Source: Ruminococcaceae bacterium P7
GTDB taxonomy: Bacteria > Bacillota > Clostridia > Oscillospirales > Acutalibacteraceae
Length of the DNA stretch: 64,000 bases
Direction: 5' to 3'
Assembly (NCBI GenBank): GCA_900100595.1
Contig: FMUA01000010.1
Location: 1-64,000, forward strand
Positions 26,203 to 34,186 of this stretch are shown here, piece after piece. The notes under the pieces were generated by a model. It was not told the DNA's origin. It worked only from the letters and a program-made list of their open reading frames with translations, and did no database searches. Position 1 is the stretch's first letter, and every line of letters begins with the position of its first letter. The position numbers and the translations under genes are program-made.

Positions 26203-28512
26203 ATGTCTGAGAGGAAACGAATTGTTGTAACAGGACTCGGTCTTGTCTGTGGTCTGGGCAATGATGTGGACACCTGCTGGCAGAAACTGACGGCAGGTGT
26301 TTCTGCGATTCAGGAGGTCAGGAGCGTCAACACTGCCAATTGTTACGCGCACAAGGGCGCGGAGGTCGATCTGCAATTTGCCGCTGATACGCTTGACCGT
26401 TCTTCTCTGCTCTGTATTCAGGCAGCAGAGGAAGCCGTCGCGGACGCGTCTATACCGGATGATAAGAAGAACATCGGCGTGATACTCGGCAGCTGCGTCG
26501 GAGGAGCGGCAAGCATCGACAAGTACTATTCCGACATCAAAAATACAGGCAAGGGTGAAAAAAGCGATATTTACAAAATGCCCGCATCCGCGATAGCCAA
26601 CAATGTGTCCGCACATTTCGGACTTGACGGCGTGACGGCGAATATCGTCAACGCCTGCGCCGCCGGAACCATCAGTATCGCATACGCGTGCGATCTGATT
26701 CGCGCCGGCAAGGGAGATTGCTTCCTCGCGGGAGGTACCGACAGCTTTTCCTCATTGGCGTTCAGCGGGTTCCACGCGCTCAAGGCGCTCGATGCGGACG
26801 CCTGCTCACCGTTTAACCGCAGCAGCGGCATCTCGCTCGGAGAGGGAGCAGGCGTACTGGTTGTCGAGGACTATGACCATGCGGTAAAGCGAGGAGCAAA
26901 AATCTATTGCGAGATTCTCGGATCGGGCGTAAGCAGCGACGCGTACCACATCACCGCACCGCGTCCCGACGGAAAGGGGCAAATGAGCGCGATTTCGCGC
27001 GCGATGGAAAACGCGGGCGTCAGCACAAACGAGATCGATTATATCAACGCTCACGGTACGGGTACCGCGAAGAACGACGAAGCGGAGTTTCTCTCGCTTC
27101 ATACGCTGTTTGACGGCAATCCCGATTTGTCCGTCAGCTCGACAAAGTCCATGACGGGACATTGTCTTGGCGCAGCCGGCTCGATCGAGGCGGTTTTCTC
27201 GGTCAAGGCTCTTTGTGAAAACACCGTACCGCCGACCATCGGCTACAGCGATGCGGATTTGGAAAAACTCGCGCAAAAAGCGGGAGCGCTCGATTTTGTC
27301 GCCAATCAAAGCAGAGAAAAGGAAATGCAGACCGTCATGTCCAATTCCTTCGCATTCGGCGGTACCAATGCTTCTATCATCTTTTCCAAACAGCAAAAGG
27401 AACCTGCCGCTGTACCTGCATGTAAAAAAATTGTCATCACGGGTATCGGAAAGCAGTTTACAATTGACAACGCCGATTTCAAGGAACAGAATATAAAAAT
27501 GGCGTTCTACCGCAAGCTCGACCGATTCAGCAAGCTACAGCTGCTCAGCGGCGTAAAGGCGCTCAGGGACGCGCAAATCAATATGGACGGGCAGAATGCC
27601 AACGCGGTCGGTATCGTGATCGGCACCGCTGACGGTCCGATGAAGGAAATCGCGGATTTCCAGAAAAACGTCGTGGAAAACGGCGTCGAAAAAGGCAGCG
27701 CGTTCGCGTTCCCCAATACCGTTTATAACGCGGCAGGAGGCTATCTCAGCATCTTTACCGGCGCAATGGGATATAACGCCACAATTGCCAATAGTGTGCA
27801 AGCGGGCTTGCAAAGTCTTTGCTTTGCTTCCGATGTAATAGAAAGCGGCGCTGCGGACGTCATTCTTGCCGCCGGCACCGATGAAAACAGCGATATTGAA
27901 ACCTCTCTCTATGAGACACTCGGCGTACTCGGCGACGGAACGCCCTATCAGGGCAACGGTATCAGACTCGGCGAGGGGTCCGTCACGTTGGTACTCGAAT
28001 CCGCAGAAAGCGCACAAAAACGCGGAGCGACCGTTCTCGCGGAGCTTGCCGGAACAGCGACGGCACATCACGCGGTCGAAAGCAATACCGTTGTCGGTTC
28101 GGAGCAGGCGCTCAGGGATGTCATCAAAAAGGCGTGTCAGGACGCAGGTCTTTCTCTCGGCGAAATTGACGCGGTTTGCGGTTTTGCAAACGGCAGTCCC
28201 GTCATTGATGATCTGGAAATCAAAACCTATCGTGAATTGTTTGCTACGATTCCTGTATTTTCCGTAAAAGAAAAATACGGTGAAGCAAGAGCCGCCGCCG
28301 CGATGCTGCAGGCTGCGTTTGCATCGGAGCTTCTGGGCGGAAGCGCGGAACCTGTCACATGCTGCCAAATAAGCGCAAACGGAACTGTGCCGACGAAGGT
28401 GCAGGCAACTGAGATGAAAAACATTTTGGCGGTATCGTTTGGACTCGGCGGCAGCTATTCCGCCGTAATAATCAGAAGGGCAGAGGAGAGTGATGGAAAT
28501 GTCAGACAATAA
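26203..28512 (+). CDS. Fused ketosynthase and chain-length-factor-like protein
   Basis: The protein is 769 aa, about twice a FabF. The N-terminal half (to about residue 400) is a complete beta-ketoacyl-ACP synthase: Cys in VNACAAGTIS, His in NAHGTGTAKNDEAE, His in TGHCLGAAGSIE, and the FAFGGTNAS end. The second half (from KIVITGIGKQF) is a diverged thiolase-fold copy. At the Cys position it reads ANSVQAGLQS, and the NAHGTGT and GHxxGAAG boxes are missing, as in the chain length factors (KS-beta) of type II polyketide systems, where Gln replaces Cys. GIVIGTADGP and GIRLGEGSVTLVLE keep the fold. Two separate proteins are usual, so this one-chain form is notable. It is cotranslated with the ACP and lies before ketoreductase and dehydratase genes. 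Confidence 0.88.
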   Translation: MSERKRIVVTGLGLVCGLGNDVDTCWQKLTAGVSAIQEVRSVNTANCYAHKGAEVDLQFAADTLDRSSLLCIQAAEEAVADASIPDDKKNIGVILGSCVGGAASIDKYYSDIKNTGKGEKSDIYKMPASAIANNVSAHFGLDGVTANIVNACAAGTISIAYACDLIRAGKGDCFLAGGTDSFSSLAFSGFHALKALDADACSPFNRSSGISLGEGAGVLVVEDYDHAVKRGAKIYCEILGSGVSSDAYHITAPRPDGKGQMSAISRAMENAGVSTNEIDYINAHGTGTAKNDEAEFLSLHTLFDGNPDLSVSSTKSMTGHCLGAAGSIEAVFSVKALCENTVPPTIGYSDADLEKLAQKAGALDFVANQSREKEMQTVMSNSFAFGGTNASIIFSKQQKEPAAVPACKKIVITGIGKQFTIDNADFKEQNIKMAFYRKLDRFSKLQLLSGVKALRDAQINMDGQNANAVGIVIGTADGPMKEIADFQKNVVENGVEKGSAFAFPNTVYNAAGGYLSIFTGAMGYNATIANSVQAGLQSLCFASDVIESGAADVILAAGTDENSDIETSLYETLGVLGDGTPYQGNGIRLGEGSVTLVLESAESAQKRGATVLAELAGTATAHHAVESNTVVGSEQALRDVIKKACQDAGLSLGEIDAVCGFANGSPVIDDLEIKTYRELFATIPVFSVKEKYGEARAAAAMLQAAFASELLGGSAEPVTCCQISANGTVPTKVQATEMKNILAVSFGLGGSYSAVIIRRAEESDGNVRQ

Positions 28513-29239
28513 AGTCGCTCTCATAACGGGAGCCTCACGCGGCATCGGCAAAGCCTGTGCGCTGGAGCTTGCGCGCAGGGGCTGCGATATCGCCGTCAAC
28601 TATCACTCCAACACGGAACAGGCAGAAAAAACCGTCGCGGAGATCGAAGCCCTCGGCAGGAAGGCGGTCGCTTATCAGGCGGACACCGCCGATTTGAGCG
28701 CGGTCAAGCAGATGTTCCGCGCGGCTGTCAAGGATTTTGGCAAGCTTGACATTCTCGTCAACAACGCCGGCGTAGTGGACGACGCGTATTTACTGCTGAT
28801 TCGCGAGGATTCTCTTTCCCGCAGCCTCGACATCAACATCAAGGGCTATTTCCATTGCGCCCAGCAGGCGGCGCTCAAGATGCTGAGCAAAAAGCAGGGC
28901 GTCATCATCAACATTTCTTCGGTCAGCTCGGTGCTCGCGGTCGAGGGACAGTCGGTCTACAGCGCGACAAAGGGCGCGGTCAATTCCATGACGGCTGTAA
29001 TGGCTAAAGAGCTGGCTCCCAAGGGCATCCGCGTCAACGCGGTTGCACCGGGATTCATCGCAACCGAAATGCTCGACAGTATTCCCGACGACCTCAGACA
29101 GCAATATCTCAAAACAATTCCCATGAAGCGCTTCGGCAGCGCGGACGAAATCGCGCGAACCGTCTGTGCGCTCTGTTCGGATGATTTTAGCTATCTGACA
29201 GGGCAGACGATTATTCTGGACGGAGGACTGAGCCTGTGA
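28499..29239 (+). CDS. 3-oxoacyl-ACP reductase (FabG-like SDR)
   Basis: The protein is 246 aa. The start MSDNKVALITGASRGIGKA lies eight bases behind AGAGGAGAG and overlaps the end of the ketosynthase gene. The NADPH loop TGASRGIG, the NAG motif (LVNNAG), the catalytic Ser, Tyr-x3-Lys (VYSATKGAV) and the C-terminal LTGQTIILDGGLSL are all present. It reduces the 3-keto group formed by the fused ketosynthase. The stop overlaps the dehydratase start (TGATG). Confidence 0.93.
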   Translation: MSDNKVALITGASRGIGKACALELARRGCDIAVNYHSNTEQAEKTVAEIEALGRKAVAYQADTADLSAVKQMFRAAVKDFGKLDILVNNAGVVDDAYLLLIREDSLSRSLDINIKGYFHCAQQAALKMLSKKQGVIINISSVSSVLAVEGQSVYSATKGAVNSMTAVMAKELAPKGIRVNAVAPGFIATEMLDSIPDDLRQQYLKTIPMKRFGSADEIARTVCALCSDDFSYLTGQTIILDGGLSL

Positions 29240-29688
29240 TGAACCTACTCGAAATCAACCGCAGAATCAAGCAGCGTCCGCCGTTCCAGATGATAGAGCG
29301 CGTCACGGAGTGGGAGCCGAATCAATCGGCGACGGGAATCAAATGCGTCTCCGTCAACGAGCCGTACTTTGCGGGACACTTTCCCGAAACGCCTGTCATG
29401 CCCGGCGTGCTTCTGATAGAAAGCGCTGCGCAGCTGTGCAGCCTTGTCTTTGAACCCGAGAACACCGCCGCAGATGAAACCAAGCTGAGCGTCTTGTTAA
29501 AGGTCAAGGATTTCAAGTTTCTGCGTCCCGTTATTCCCGGGGATAAGCTGACCATTCATGTTTCGGTCGTCCGTGCAACAGCGGCAGCGTCCGAGTTCTC
29601 CGCGCTGATCAGCGTGGACGGAGAGCCGAGAGCCAAGGGGAACCTCCTTTTTACGACCATCGACAGGAGCGTTGTCTATGACGGATAA
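29239..29688 (+). CDS. 3-hydroxyacyl-ACP dehydratase (FabZ-like)
   Basis: The protein is 149 aa. GHFPETPVMPGVLLIESAAQ is the hot-dog active-site signature with catalytic His and Glu, and FLRPVIPGDKL is the usual next strand. The start at 29239 overlaps the stop of the reductase gene. It would give an enoyl product. As no enoyl reductase of FabI/FabK type follows, the cassette could leave double bonds in place, unless the flavin enzyme encoded next reduces them. Confidence 0.92.
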   Translation: MNLLEINRRIKQRPPFQMIERVTEWEPNQSATGIKCVSVNEPYFAGHFPETPVMPGVLLIESAAQLCSLVFEPENTAADETKLSVLLKVKDFKFLRPVIPGDKLTIHVSVVRATAAASEFSALISVDGEPRAKGNLLFTTIDRSVVYDG

Positions 29689-30394
29689 TCGCAGAATCCT
29701 GCTGCTCAACGGCAGCCCCAAAACAGAGCGCAGCAATACGCTGCGCGTTGCCAAAGCCTTTCTCAGCGGTTTTCCCGAATCGGCTTCGGTTGAGCGAATC
29801 GATTTGTACCGCAGCGATATTCAGCCGTGCCGCGGCTGCTTCTCCTGCTGGGGAAGCAGCGCCGGGCACTGCGTGATTCCCGACGATATGGAGAAAAATC
29901 TCGCTGCTGTCCGTCGCAGCGATATCATCATCCTCAGCTTTCCGCTCTATTTCTTCGGCATGCCCTCACAGGTTAAGGCGTTTCTCGACCGCTGTCTGCC
30001 GCTGATGCAGCCCTATCAGGGAAACGTGTTAGACAGCCGCCCGTCCTTCCATACGCTGCGGGACGAAAGCCTGAAAGAAAAGCATTTTGTCGTGATTTCC
30101 TCCTGCGGATTTGTCAGCGCGGAGGAGCAGTATCAGCCGCTGAAAAAACAGCTTGATTTACTGCTCGGATGTGAAAAATACACCACACTGTTTTGTCCCG
30201 AGGGAGAGCTGTTCGTGGTGCCGCAGCCCGTCCGTCAGCGCGAGAGATATCTCGAAGATATCAAAAAAGCAGGTGCGGAATTTTCCGAACACCTGCTTTT
30301 AACCGAACAAACCAAGAAAAAAATCGCCATGCCCATGCTCTCGCCGCGCGGCTTTGAAGCGGTCACGGCAGAGCACTGGCTCTCGCTTCACTGA
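29678..30394 (+). CDS. NAD(P)H-dependent FMN reductase / flavodoxin-fold oxidoreductase
   Basis: The protein is 238 aa. The start at 29678 has AGGAG upstream and overlaps fabZ by 11 bases. The phosphate loop LNGSPKTERSNT, the cysteine pair CRGCFSCW and FPLYFFGMPSQVKAFLDR are typical of the iron-sulfur flavoprotein/NADPH-FMN reductase family. The tail FEAVTAEHWLSLH is family-like too. It may act as the reductive partner of the acyl-chain cassette. Its substrate is unknown. The end overlaps the convergent TetR gene by seven bases. Confidence 0.85.
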   Translation: MTDNRRILLLNGSPKTERSNTLRVAKAFLSGFPESASVERIDLYRSDIQPCRGCFSCWGSSAGHCVIPDDMEKNLAAVRRSDIIILSFPLYFFGMPSQVKAFLDRCLPLMQPYQGNVLDSRPSFHTLRDESLKEKHFVVISSCGFVSAEEQYQPLKKQLDLLLGCEKYTTLFCPEGELFVVPQPVRQRERYLEDIKKAGAEFSEHLLLTEQTKKKIAMPMLSPRGFEAVTAEHWLSLH

Positions 30395-31017
30395 TAGAAC
30401 CGCAACCCCTGCGCAATCAGCCGCTTTGCGGTGGTCGTGAGCGCGTCGAGATCACCCGTACAGCCGTTTTTGAACCAGTCGGTATAGAGGGCGAGCGTGC
30501 CGTTGACCATAAAGAGCGAAATGTATTCCGTTTCTTTGGCAGAAAAATCATAGGGGAGACGCTTGACCGAAATACGCAGCGTGTGGTGCAGCATATCCCG
30601 CAGCTTTCCCTTGCTGAACATATCGGGCGTTAGACGGGTAATACGTTCAAGCGTCGCCTTGTTTTTCAGCACAAACTCCTGAATACAGTCGAGAATTTTG
30701 AACGCCTCCAGACAGCTTGTATCCTTATCGCGCATCACGCGCAGAAAATCCTCCACCAAGTCGTTTTCGATATCCGCCAGAACCGCGTTGACTGCGGAAT
30801 AGTGGCGATAAAAGGTTTTACGGTTGATCATCGCCGCGCCGCACAGCTCGGTGATAGTCACGTCCTCCAAAGGCTTCTGTTCCAGAAGCGACAGCAATGT
30901 ATTTTTAATATTGCGCCGTGTTTTGTACACGCGCAGATCCATCATTTCCTGATTCATGGCAACTCCCGGCGCGGCTTCCGACCGCGCTATTTTTGCACCG
31001 ATTTCATTTTGCGTCAT
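30388..31017 (-). CDS. TetR-family regulator, convergent with the acyl cassette
   Basis: The protein is 209 aa. The helix-turn-helix reads DVTITELCGAAMINRKTFYRHY near residues 53-74. The C-terminal part (FMVNGTLALYTDWFKNGCTG) is like TetR_C regulators such as DhaS. The first ATG has no strong ribosome site, and M21 or M25 is a possible alternative start. It points toward the ACP-KS operon and overlaps its last gene. It may control that operon, but no matching operator was found. Confidence 0.85.
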   Translation of the reverse strand: MTQNEIGAKIARSEAAPGVAMNQEMMDLRVYKTRRNIKNTLLSLLEQKPLEDVTITELCGAAMINRKTFYRHYSAVNAVLADIENDLVEDFLRVMRDKDTSCLEAFKILDCIQEFVLKNKATLERITRLTPDMFSKGKLRDMLHHTLRISVKRLPYDFSAKETEYISLFMVNGTLALYTDWFKNGCTGDLDALTTTAKRLIAQGLRFYQ

Positions 31018-31149
31018 ATTATGATTATATCACACTTCTCTTTTTTGTAAACCGCGATTTTCCCGGAAATTGCATACATCTATGCAATTTTTACCGATTG
31101 TGGCATATAGTGAACCACCTGTCACATCTCTGAGGAAAGGAAAAACACA

Positions 31150-31593
31150 ATGAAAGAAACATTGACGCAGACACTGTTCGCGGCAGCGCTCGGCGCAGTC
31201 GCGGCATACTTTCACGTCCTGATGATTCCGCTTTGCGTGATGATCGCGGTCATGCTGCTCGACTATATCTCGGGCATGGCGGCTGCATGGAGCCAAAAAA
31301 CGCTCAACAGCCGCTGCGGTGTGATGGGAATCATCAAAAAGGTCGGCTATATCGCTCTGGTAGCGGTGGGAATAGCAGTGGATTATCTCATTACCTCCGC
31401 ATTGATCAATGTGGGCATCTCGCTGCAGGTCAACTACTGCTTCGGCATGATCGTCACCATCTGGCTGATTATCAACGAACTGATCTCGATTCTTGAGAAC
31501 CTCAAGCGGCTCGGTATTCCGCTGCCCGATTTTCTCGTCAAAATCGTCAGCCGCCTGAAAAACAACGTGGAAGACAAGACAAAGGAGGACTGA
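31150..31593 (+). CDS. Phage-type holin (toxin-secretion/phage-lysis holin)
   Basis: The protein is 147 aa. Two to three membrane segments are seen (AALGAVAAYFHVLMIPLCVM, IALVAVGIAVDYLITSALI, FGMIVTIWLIINELISILEN), and the LDYISGMAAAWSQKTLNSRC segment is typical of the holin family PF05105. A GGAAAGG site precedes it. It is followed two bases later by a lysozyme gene, the standard holin-endolysin order. No phage structural gene is nearby, so this is an isolated or domesticated lysis cassette. Confidence 0.88.
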   Translation: MKETLTQTLFAAALGAVAAYFHVLMIPLCVMIAVMLLDYISGMAAAWSQKTLNSRCGVMGIIKKVGYIALVAVGIAVDYLITSALINVGISLQVNYCFGMIVTIWLIINELISILENLKRLGIPLPDFLVKIVSRLKNNVEDKTKED

Positions 31594-31595
31594 GC

Positions 31596-32591
31596 ATGAA
31601 GGTAGATTGTGTGGATATCTCCACATGGAACAGCGGCGTGAACTATAACGCTGTCAAAGCTGACGGCATCGTCGCGGCGATTCTCCGCGCCGGCTACGGA
31701 CGCGAGGTATCGCAGAAGGACAGTCAATTTGAAACGCATTATCGCGGCTGCCGCAACGCAGGCATCAAGGTCGGCATCTATTGGTACAGCTACGCCGACG
31801 GCGTTGACGACGCGGAGCAGGAAGCCCGCGCATGTCTTGCCGTACTGAACGGCAGGGAGATCGACCTGCCCGTTTATTTCGACATGGAGGAAGCGTGGCA
31901 AACCTCTATGGGCAGCACCAAGCTCACCGCAATGGCAAAACGCTTCTGCGAAACCATTGAAAAGGGCGGCTACCGCGCGGGTGTGTATTCCAATCTGAAT
32001 TGGTTTTACAATTATCTTGACTACGACTATCTCAAGTCGCGTTATTCCATCTGGCTGGCGCAGTGGTCGGGCTCGTATTCACTCGGCTGCGACATCTGGC
32101 AGAACAGCGAAACAGGAGATATCAGCGGAATCAGCGGCAATTGCGACACGGACATCATTATCAACCGCGCGCTGCTTGACGGCGACATTCCCGAACCCTG
32201 CGACAAGGAAATCGAGAAGGTTCAGCGCTGGCTGAACGAAAGCTATCACTGCGGCATCGCGAAGGACGGCATCTACGGCTATGAAACCAACAAAGCGCTT
32301 GTCAAGGCGCTGCAGACCGTTCTCAACGACGATTACGGCGCTGATCTGGAGGTTGACGGCATTTTCGGCAGACAGACCGAGAAAGCCGTCCGTAATCTGG
32401 AACGCGGTGATTACGGAGACTACGTCCGCGTCCTGCAGGGCTTTCTGATTTGTCACGGCTACGACACGGGCGGCTTTGACGGCGACTTCGGCGCCAGAAC
32501 CGAGAGCGCCGTCAGGACGTTCCAGCAGGTCAGAGGGCTGTATGTGGACGGCATCGCGGGCAGATACACCTTCAGGGAACTGAGCGAATGA
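31596..32591 (+). CDS. GH25 lysozyme with two peptidoglycan-binding domains
   Basis: The protein is 331 aa. It has no signal peptide, as expected for a holin-dependent endolysin. Residues 1 to about 195 form GH25: the opening VDCVDISTWNSGVNY and the catalytic acids in LPVYFDMEEAW. Two PG_binding_1 repeats follow (VQRWLNESYHCGIAKDGIYG ... and VRVLQGFLICHGYDTGGFDG ...). It cleaves the MurNAc-GlcNAc link of peptidoglycan. It forms a pair with the holin upstream and the region ends in a hairpin. Confidence 0.92.
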   Translation: MKVDCVDISTWNSGVNYNAVKADGIVAAILRAGYGREVSQKDSQFETHYRGCRNAGIKVGIYWYSYADGVDDAEQEARACLAVLNGREIDLPVYFDMEEAWQTSMGSTKLTAMAKRFCETIEKGGYRAGVYSNLNWFYNYLDYDYLKSRYSIWLAQWSGSYSLGCDIWQNSETGDISGISGNCDTDIIINRALLDGDIPEPCDKEIEKVQRWLNESYHCGIAKDGIYGYETNKALVKALQTVLNDDYGADLEVDGIFGRQTEKAVRNLERGDYGDYVRVLQGFLICHGYDTGGFDGDFGARTESAVRTFQQVRGLYVDGIAGRYTFRELSE

Positions 32592-32598
32592 CAAAACA

Positions 32599-32621
32599 GG
32601 GCGCACCGAATCGGTGCGCCC
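32599..32621 (+). terminator. Hairpin after the endolysin gene
   Basis: GGGCGCACCG and CGGTGCGCCC pair around AAT, eight bases after the stop. The T run is poor, so termination may be partial. Confidence 0.55.
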
Positions 32622-32634
32622 GTACTGCTTTAAA

Positions 32635-32662
32635 ATGAAAAAACACGCCCGAAAGCGTGTTT
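32635..32662 (-). terminator. Terminator of tRNA-Ser
   Basis: On the minus strand AAACACGC and GCGTGTTT pair around TTTCGG and are followed by TTTCATTTT, directly after the tRNA 3' end. Confidence 0.7.
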
Positions 32663-32664
32663 AT

Positions 32665-32757
32665 TGGCGGAGAGAAGGGGATTCGAACCCCTGGTACGGT
32701 GATTACCGTACACATGATTTCCAATCATGCTCCTTCGGCCAGCTCGGACATCTCTCC
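32665..32757 (-). tRNA. tRNA-Ser (anticodon GGA)
   Basis: The acceptor GGAGAGA pairs with TCTCTCC, discriminator G, and CCA is encoded. The anticodon loop TTGGAAA gives GGA (codons UCC/UCU). The long variable arm (TACGGT...ACCGTA) is typical of tRNA-Ser, and the T arm GGGGTTCGAATCCCC is intact. Confidence 0.97.
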
Positions 32758-32771
32758 ATAAACCGTTAGTT

Positions 32772-32800
32772 ATTATAACAAATAAAAATAAAAAAATCAA
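32772..32800 (-). promoter_or_regulatory. Promoter of tRNA-Ser
   Basis: On the minus strand TTGATT and TATAAT are 17 bases apart, 14 bases upstream of the tRNA 5' end. Confidence 0.65.
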
Positions 32801-32932
32801 CCCTTATTTTAAAATTTTTCAAAAATTTTTTTCTGAAACTAGTGATTTCATGCCAAAGCTGTGATATAATAATACAACATAAGGAATCAACACAGGAAAT
32901 CATTTATGCCGATAAAAAACAGAGGTGACAAC

Positions 32933-33106
32933 ATGCTTCCGAATGATCCGATGATACTGCTCAGCTATGTCAACACAAAGCTGCGCGATTATTACAGTAC
33001 GCTCGACCTGTTGTGCGATGATTTAAATGTCAATCGCGAGGAGCTTGAACAAAAGCTTTCCGCGGTAGATTATCGCTATGATTCAAAGCTGAATCGCTTT
33101 ATCTGA
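32933..33106 (+). CDS. DUF4250 domain protein
   Basis: The protein is 57 aa. The start MLPNDPMILLSYVNTKLRDY follows AGAGGTGA; nine extra upstream residues in the open frame are unlikely. The sequence matches the short DUF4250 family of Clostridia (opening LPNDPMILLSYVN, then LCDDL and a closing Tyr-rich end). The function is not known; a helix-turn-helix-like fold is possible. It sits three bases before the HPr-kinase-like gene, so they are one operon. Confidence 0.88.
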   Translation: MLPNDPMILLSYVNTKLRDYYSTLDLLCDDLNVNREELEQKLSAVDYRYDSKLNRFI

Positions 33107-33109
33107 CCG

Positions 33110-33832
33110 ATGGAAAGCTTCCGTATGAAACTTGCGGGAATTGCCTTTGAGGTAAATTGCTCGTATTATTCCACAAAAGAATATTGCGCAAGCTATTTCA
33201 CAGAAGACGCTCCCTTGTTTGTGCTCAACATTACACAAGAGGACATTGAACATGAGCATAGTCTGTTGGATTATCCTGCAAGCGCCCCTTATGCGGAACA
33301 GCTCGCGCTCTACCGTGCCATCTGTGAAAAGCTCTGCGCATATGACATTTTTCTGCTTCACGGCTCCGCGATAGCCGTCGACGGAGAAACCTATATTTTT
33401 ATCGCTCCCAGCGGCACGGGAAAATCGACACATACCGCTCTCTGGCGAAAGGCGTTACAAGGTCAGCATGATATTGTGATGGTCAACGACGACAAGCCGC
33501 TGATCCAAGTGACGAAGAATGGCGTTTTTGCCTGCGGCACCCCGTGGTCGGGTACATACGGGCTGAACACGGACGTCAGCCTTCCCGTCAAAGCGATTTG
33601 CGTACTGCACCGCGACACGGAGAATCATATCGAGCCGCCGGCAAAGGACAAAGCCTTTTTAGAACTCTATCAGCGCGTCTATCTTCCGCATCACACAGAA
33701 GGAATGCAGCGCGTGCTGGCACTGCTCAATCAGACGATGCGCATGGTTCGCTTCTGGTCGCTTGGCTGCAACATAACAGAGGAAGCCGCATTGACGGCAT
33801 ACCGCGCAATGAAGAAAGGAAACAACACATGA
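33110..33832 (+). CDS. HPr-kinase-like P-loop protein
   Basis: The protein is 240 aa. The kinase core shows FLLHGSAIAVDGETYIF, a Walker A APSGTGKSTHTALW near residue 103 and VNDDKPLIQV for metal and base binding, as in the HprK/PEPCK-like family. It lacks the N-terminal regulatory half of true HPr kinase, so it is unlikely to control the PTS. Such short forms occur in lasso-peptide (paeninodin) and other RiPP clusters beside PqqD-like proteins, where they phosphorylate the precursor. The next gene is indeed PqqD-like and overlaps by four bases. No precursor gene was recognised next to it. Confidence 0.82.
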   Translation: MESFRMKLAGIAFEVNCSYYSTKEYCASYFTEDAPLFVLNITQEDIEHEHSLLDYPASAPYAEQLALYRAICEKLCAYDIFLLHGSAIAVDGETYIFIAPSGTGKSTHTALWRKALQGQHDIVMVNDDKPLIQVTKNGVFACGTPWSGTYGLNTDVSLPVKAICVLHRDTENHIEPPAKDKAFLELYQRVYLPHHTEGMQRVLALLNQTMRMVRFWSLGCNITEEAALTAYRAMKKGNNT

Positions 33833-34089
33833 AACTTAAATCTGAAATGATCGCCCAAAATATGGACGACTCGCTGATAGTCGTCTCGCTTGATAAAAAT
33901 GTCTTTCCGGGAGTCGCCACAGCGAACAAAACAGCGGGATTCATTATCGAACAGCTCCGCAGGGACACCACCCCCGAAAAGATCAAACAAGCCATGTTCG
34001 ACAAATACAACGCACCGTATGAAGAAATCTCCGCTGATGTGGACGATGTGATCGCGAAGCTTCGCGAAAACGGCATTATCGAAGAATAA
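33829..34089 (+). CDS. PqqD-like peptide-chaperone family protein
   Basis: The protein is 86 aa. The start MKLKSEMIAQNM overlaps the preceding stop (ATGA). LNKTAGFIIEQL-type core (here ATANKTAGFIIEQLRRD), then the acidic DVDDVIAKLRENGII helix match PqqD, the RiPP recognition element that binds leader peptides. With the HPr-kinase-like gene before it, the pair resembles a peptide-modifying unit. A terminator follows, so no more maturation genes are in the operon. Confidence 0.8.
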   Translation: MKLKSEMIAQNMDDSLIVVSLDKNVFPGVATANKTAGFIIEQLRRDTTPEKIKQAMFDKYNAPYEEISADVDDVIAKLRENGIIEE

Positions 34090-34096
34090 TTTTTTG

Positions 34097-34123
34097 ACCG
34101 ACAGAAAAATCTGTCGGTTTTTC
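34097..34123 (+). terminator. Terminator after the PqqD-like gene
   Basis: ACCGACAGA and TCTGTCGGT pair around AAAA and are followed by TTTTCTTTT. Confidence 0.9.
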
Positions 34124-34134
34124 TTTTTAAACGC

Positions 34135-34163
34135 TTGAAATAATCGAACAGACGTGCTATAAT
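34135..34163 (+). promoter_or_regulatory. Promoter of the Y-family polymerase operon
   Basis: TTGAAA and TATAAT are 17 bases apart. A LexA-like site occupies the spacer. Confidence 0.75.
34145..34158. promoter_or_regulatory. Possible LexA (SOS) box
   Basis: CGAACAGACGTGCT matches the Gram-positive SOS consensus CGAAC-N4-GTTCG perfectly in the left half and partly in the right half. Its place in the -35/-10 spacer of a Y-polymerase promoter fits SOS control. LexA itself is not in the window. Confidence 0.45.
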
Positions 34164-34186
34164 GTAACAAAAAGGACGGTGAGCAT

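Noticed and set aside
31150..32591. A prophage
   Set aside because: Only the holin and endolysin are present. No terminase, capsid, tail or integrase gene and no att repeat were seen nearby.
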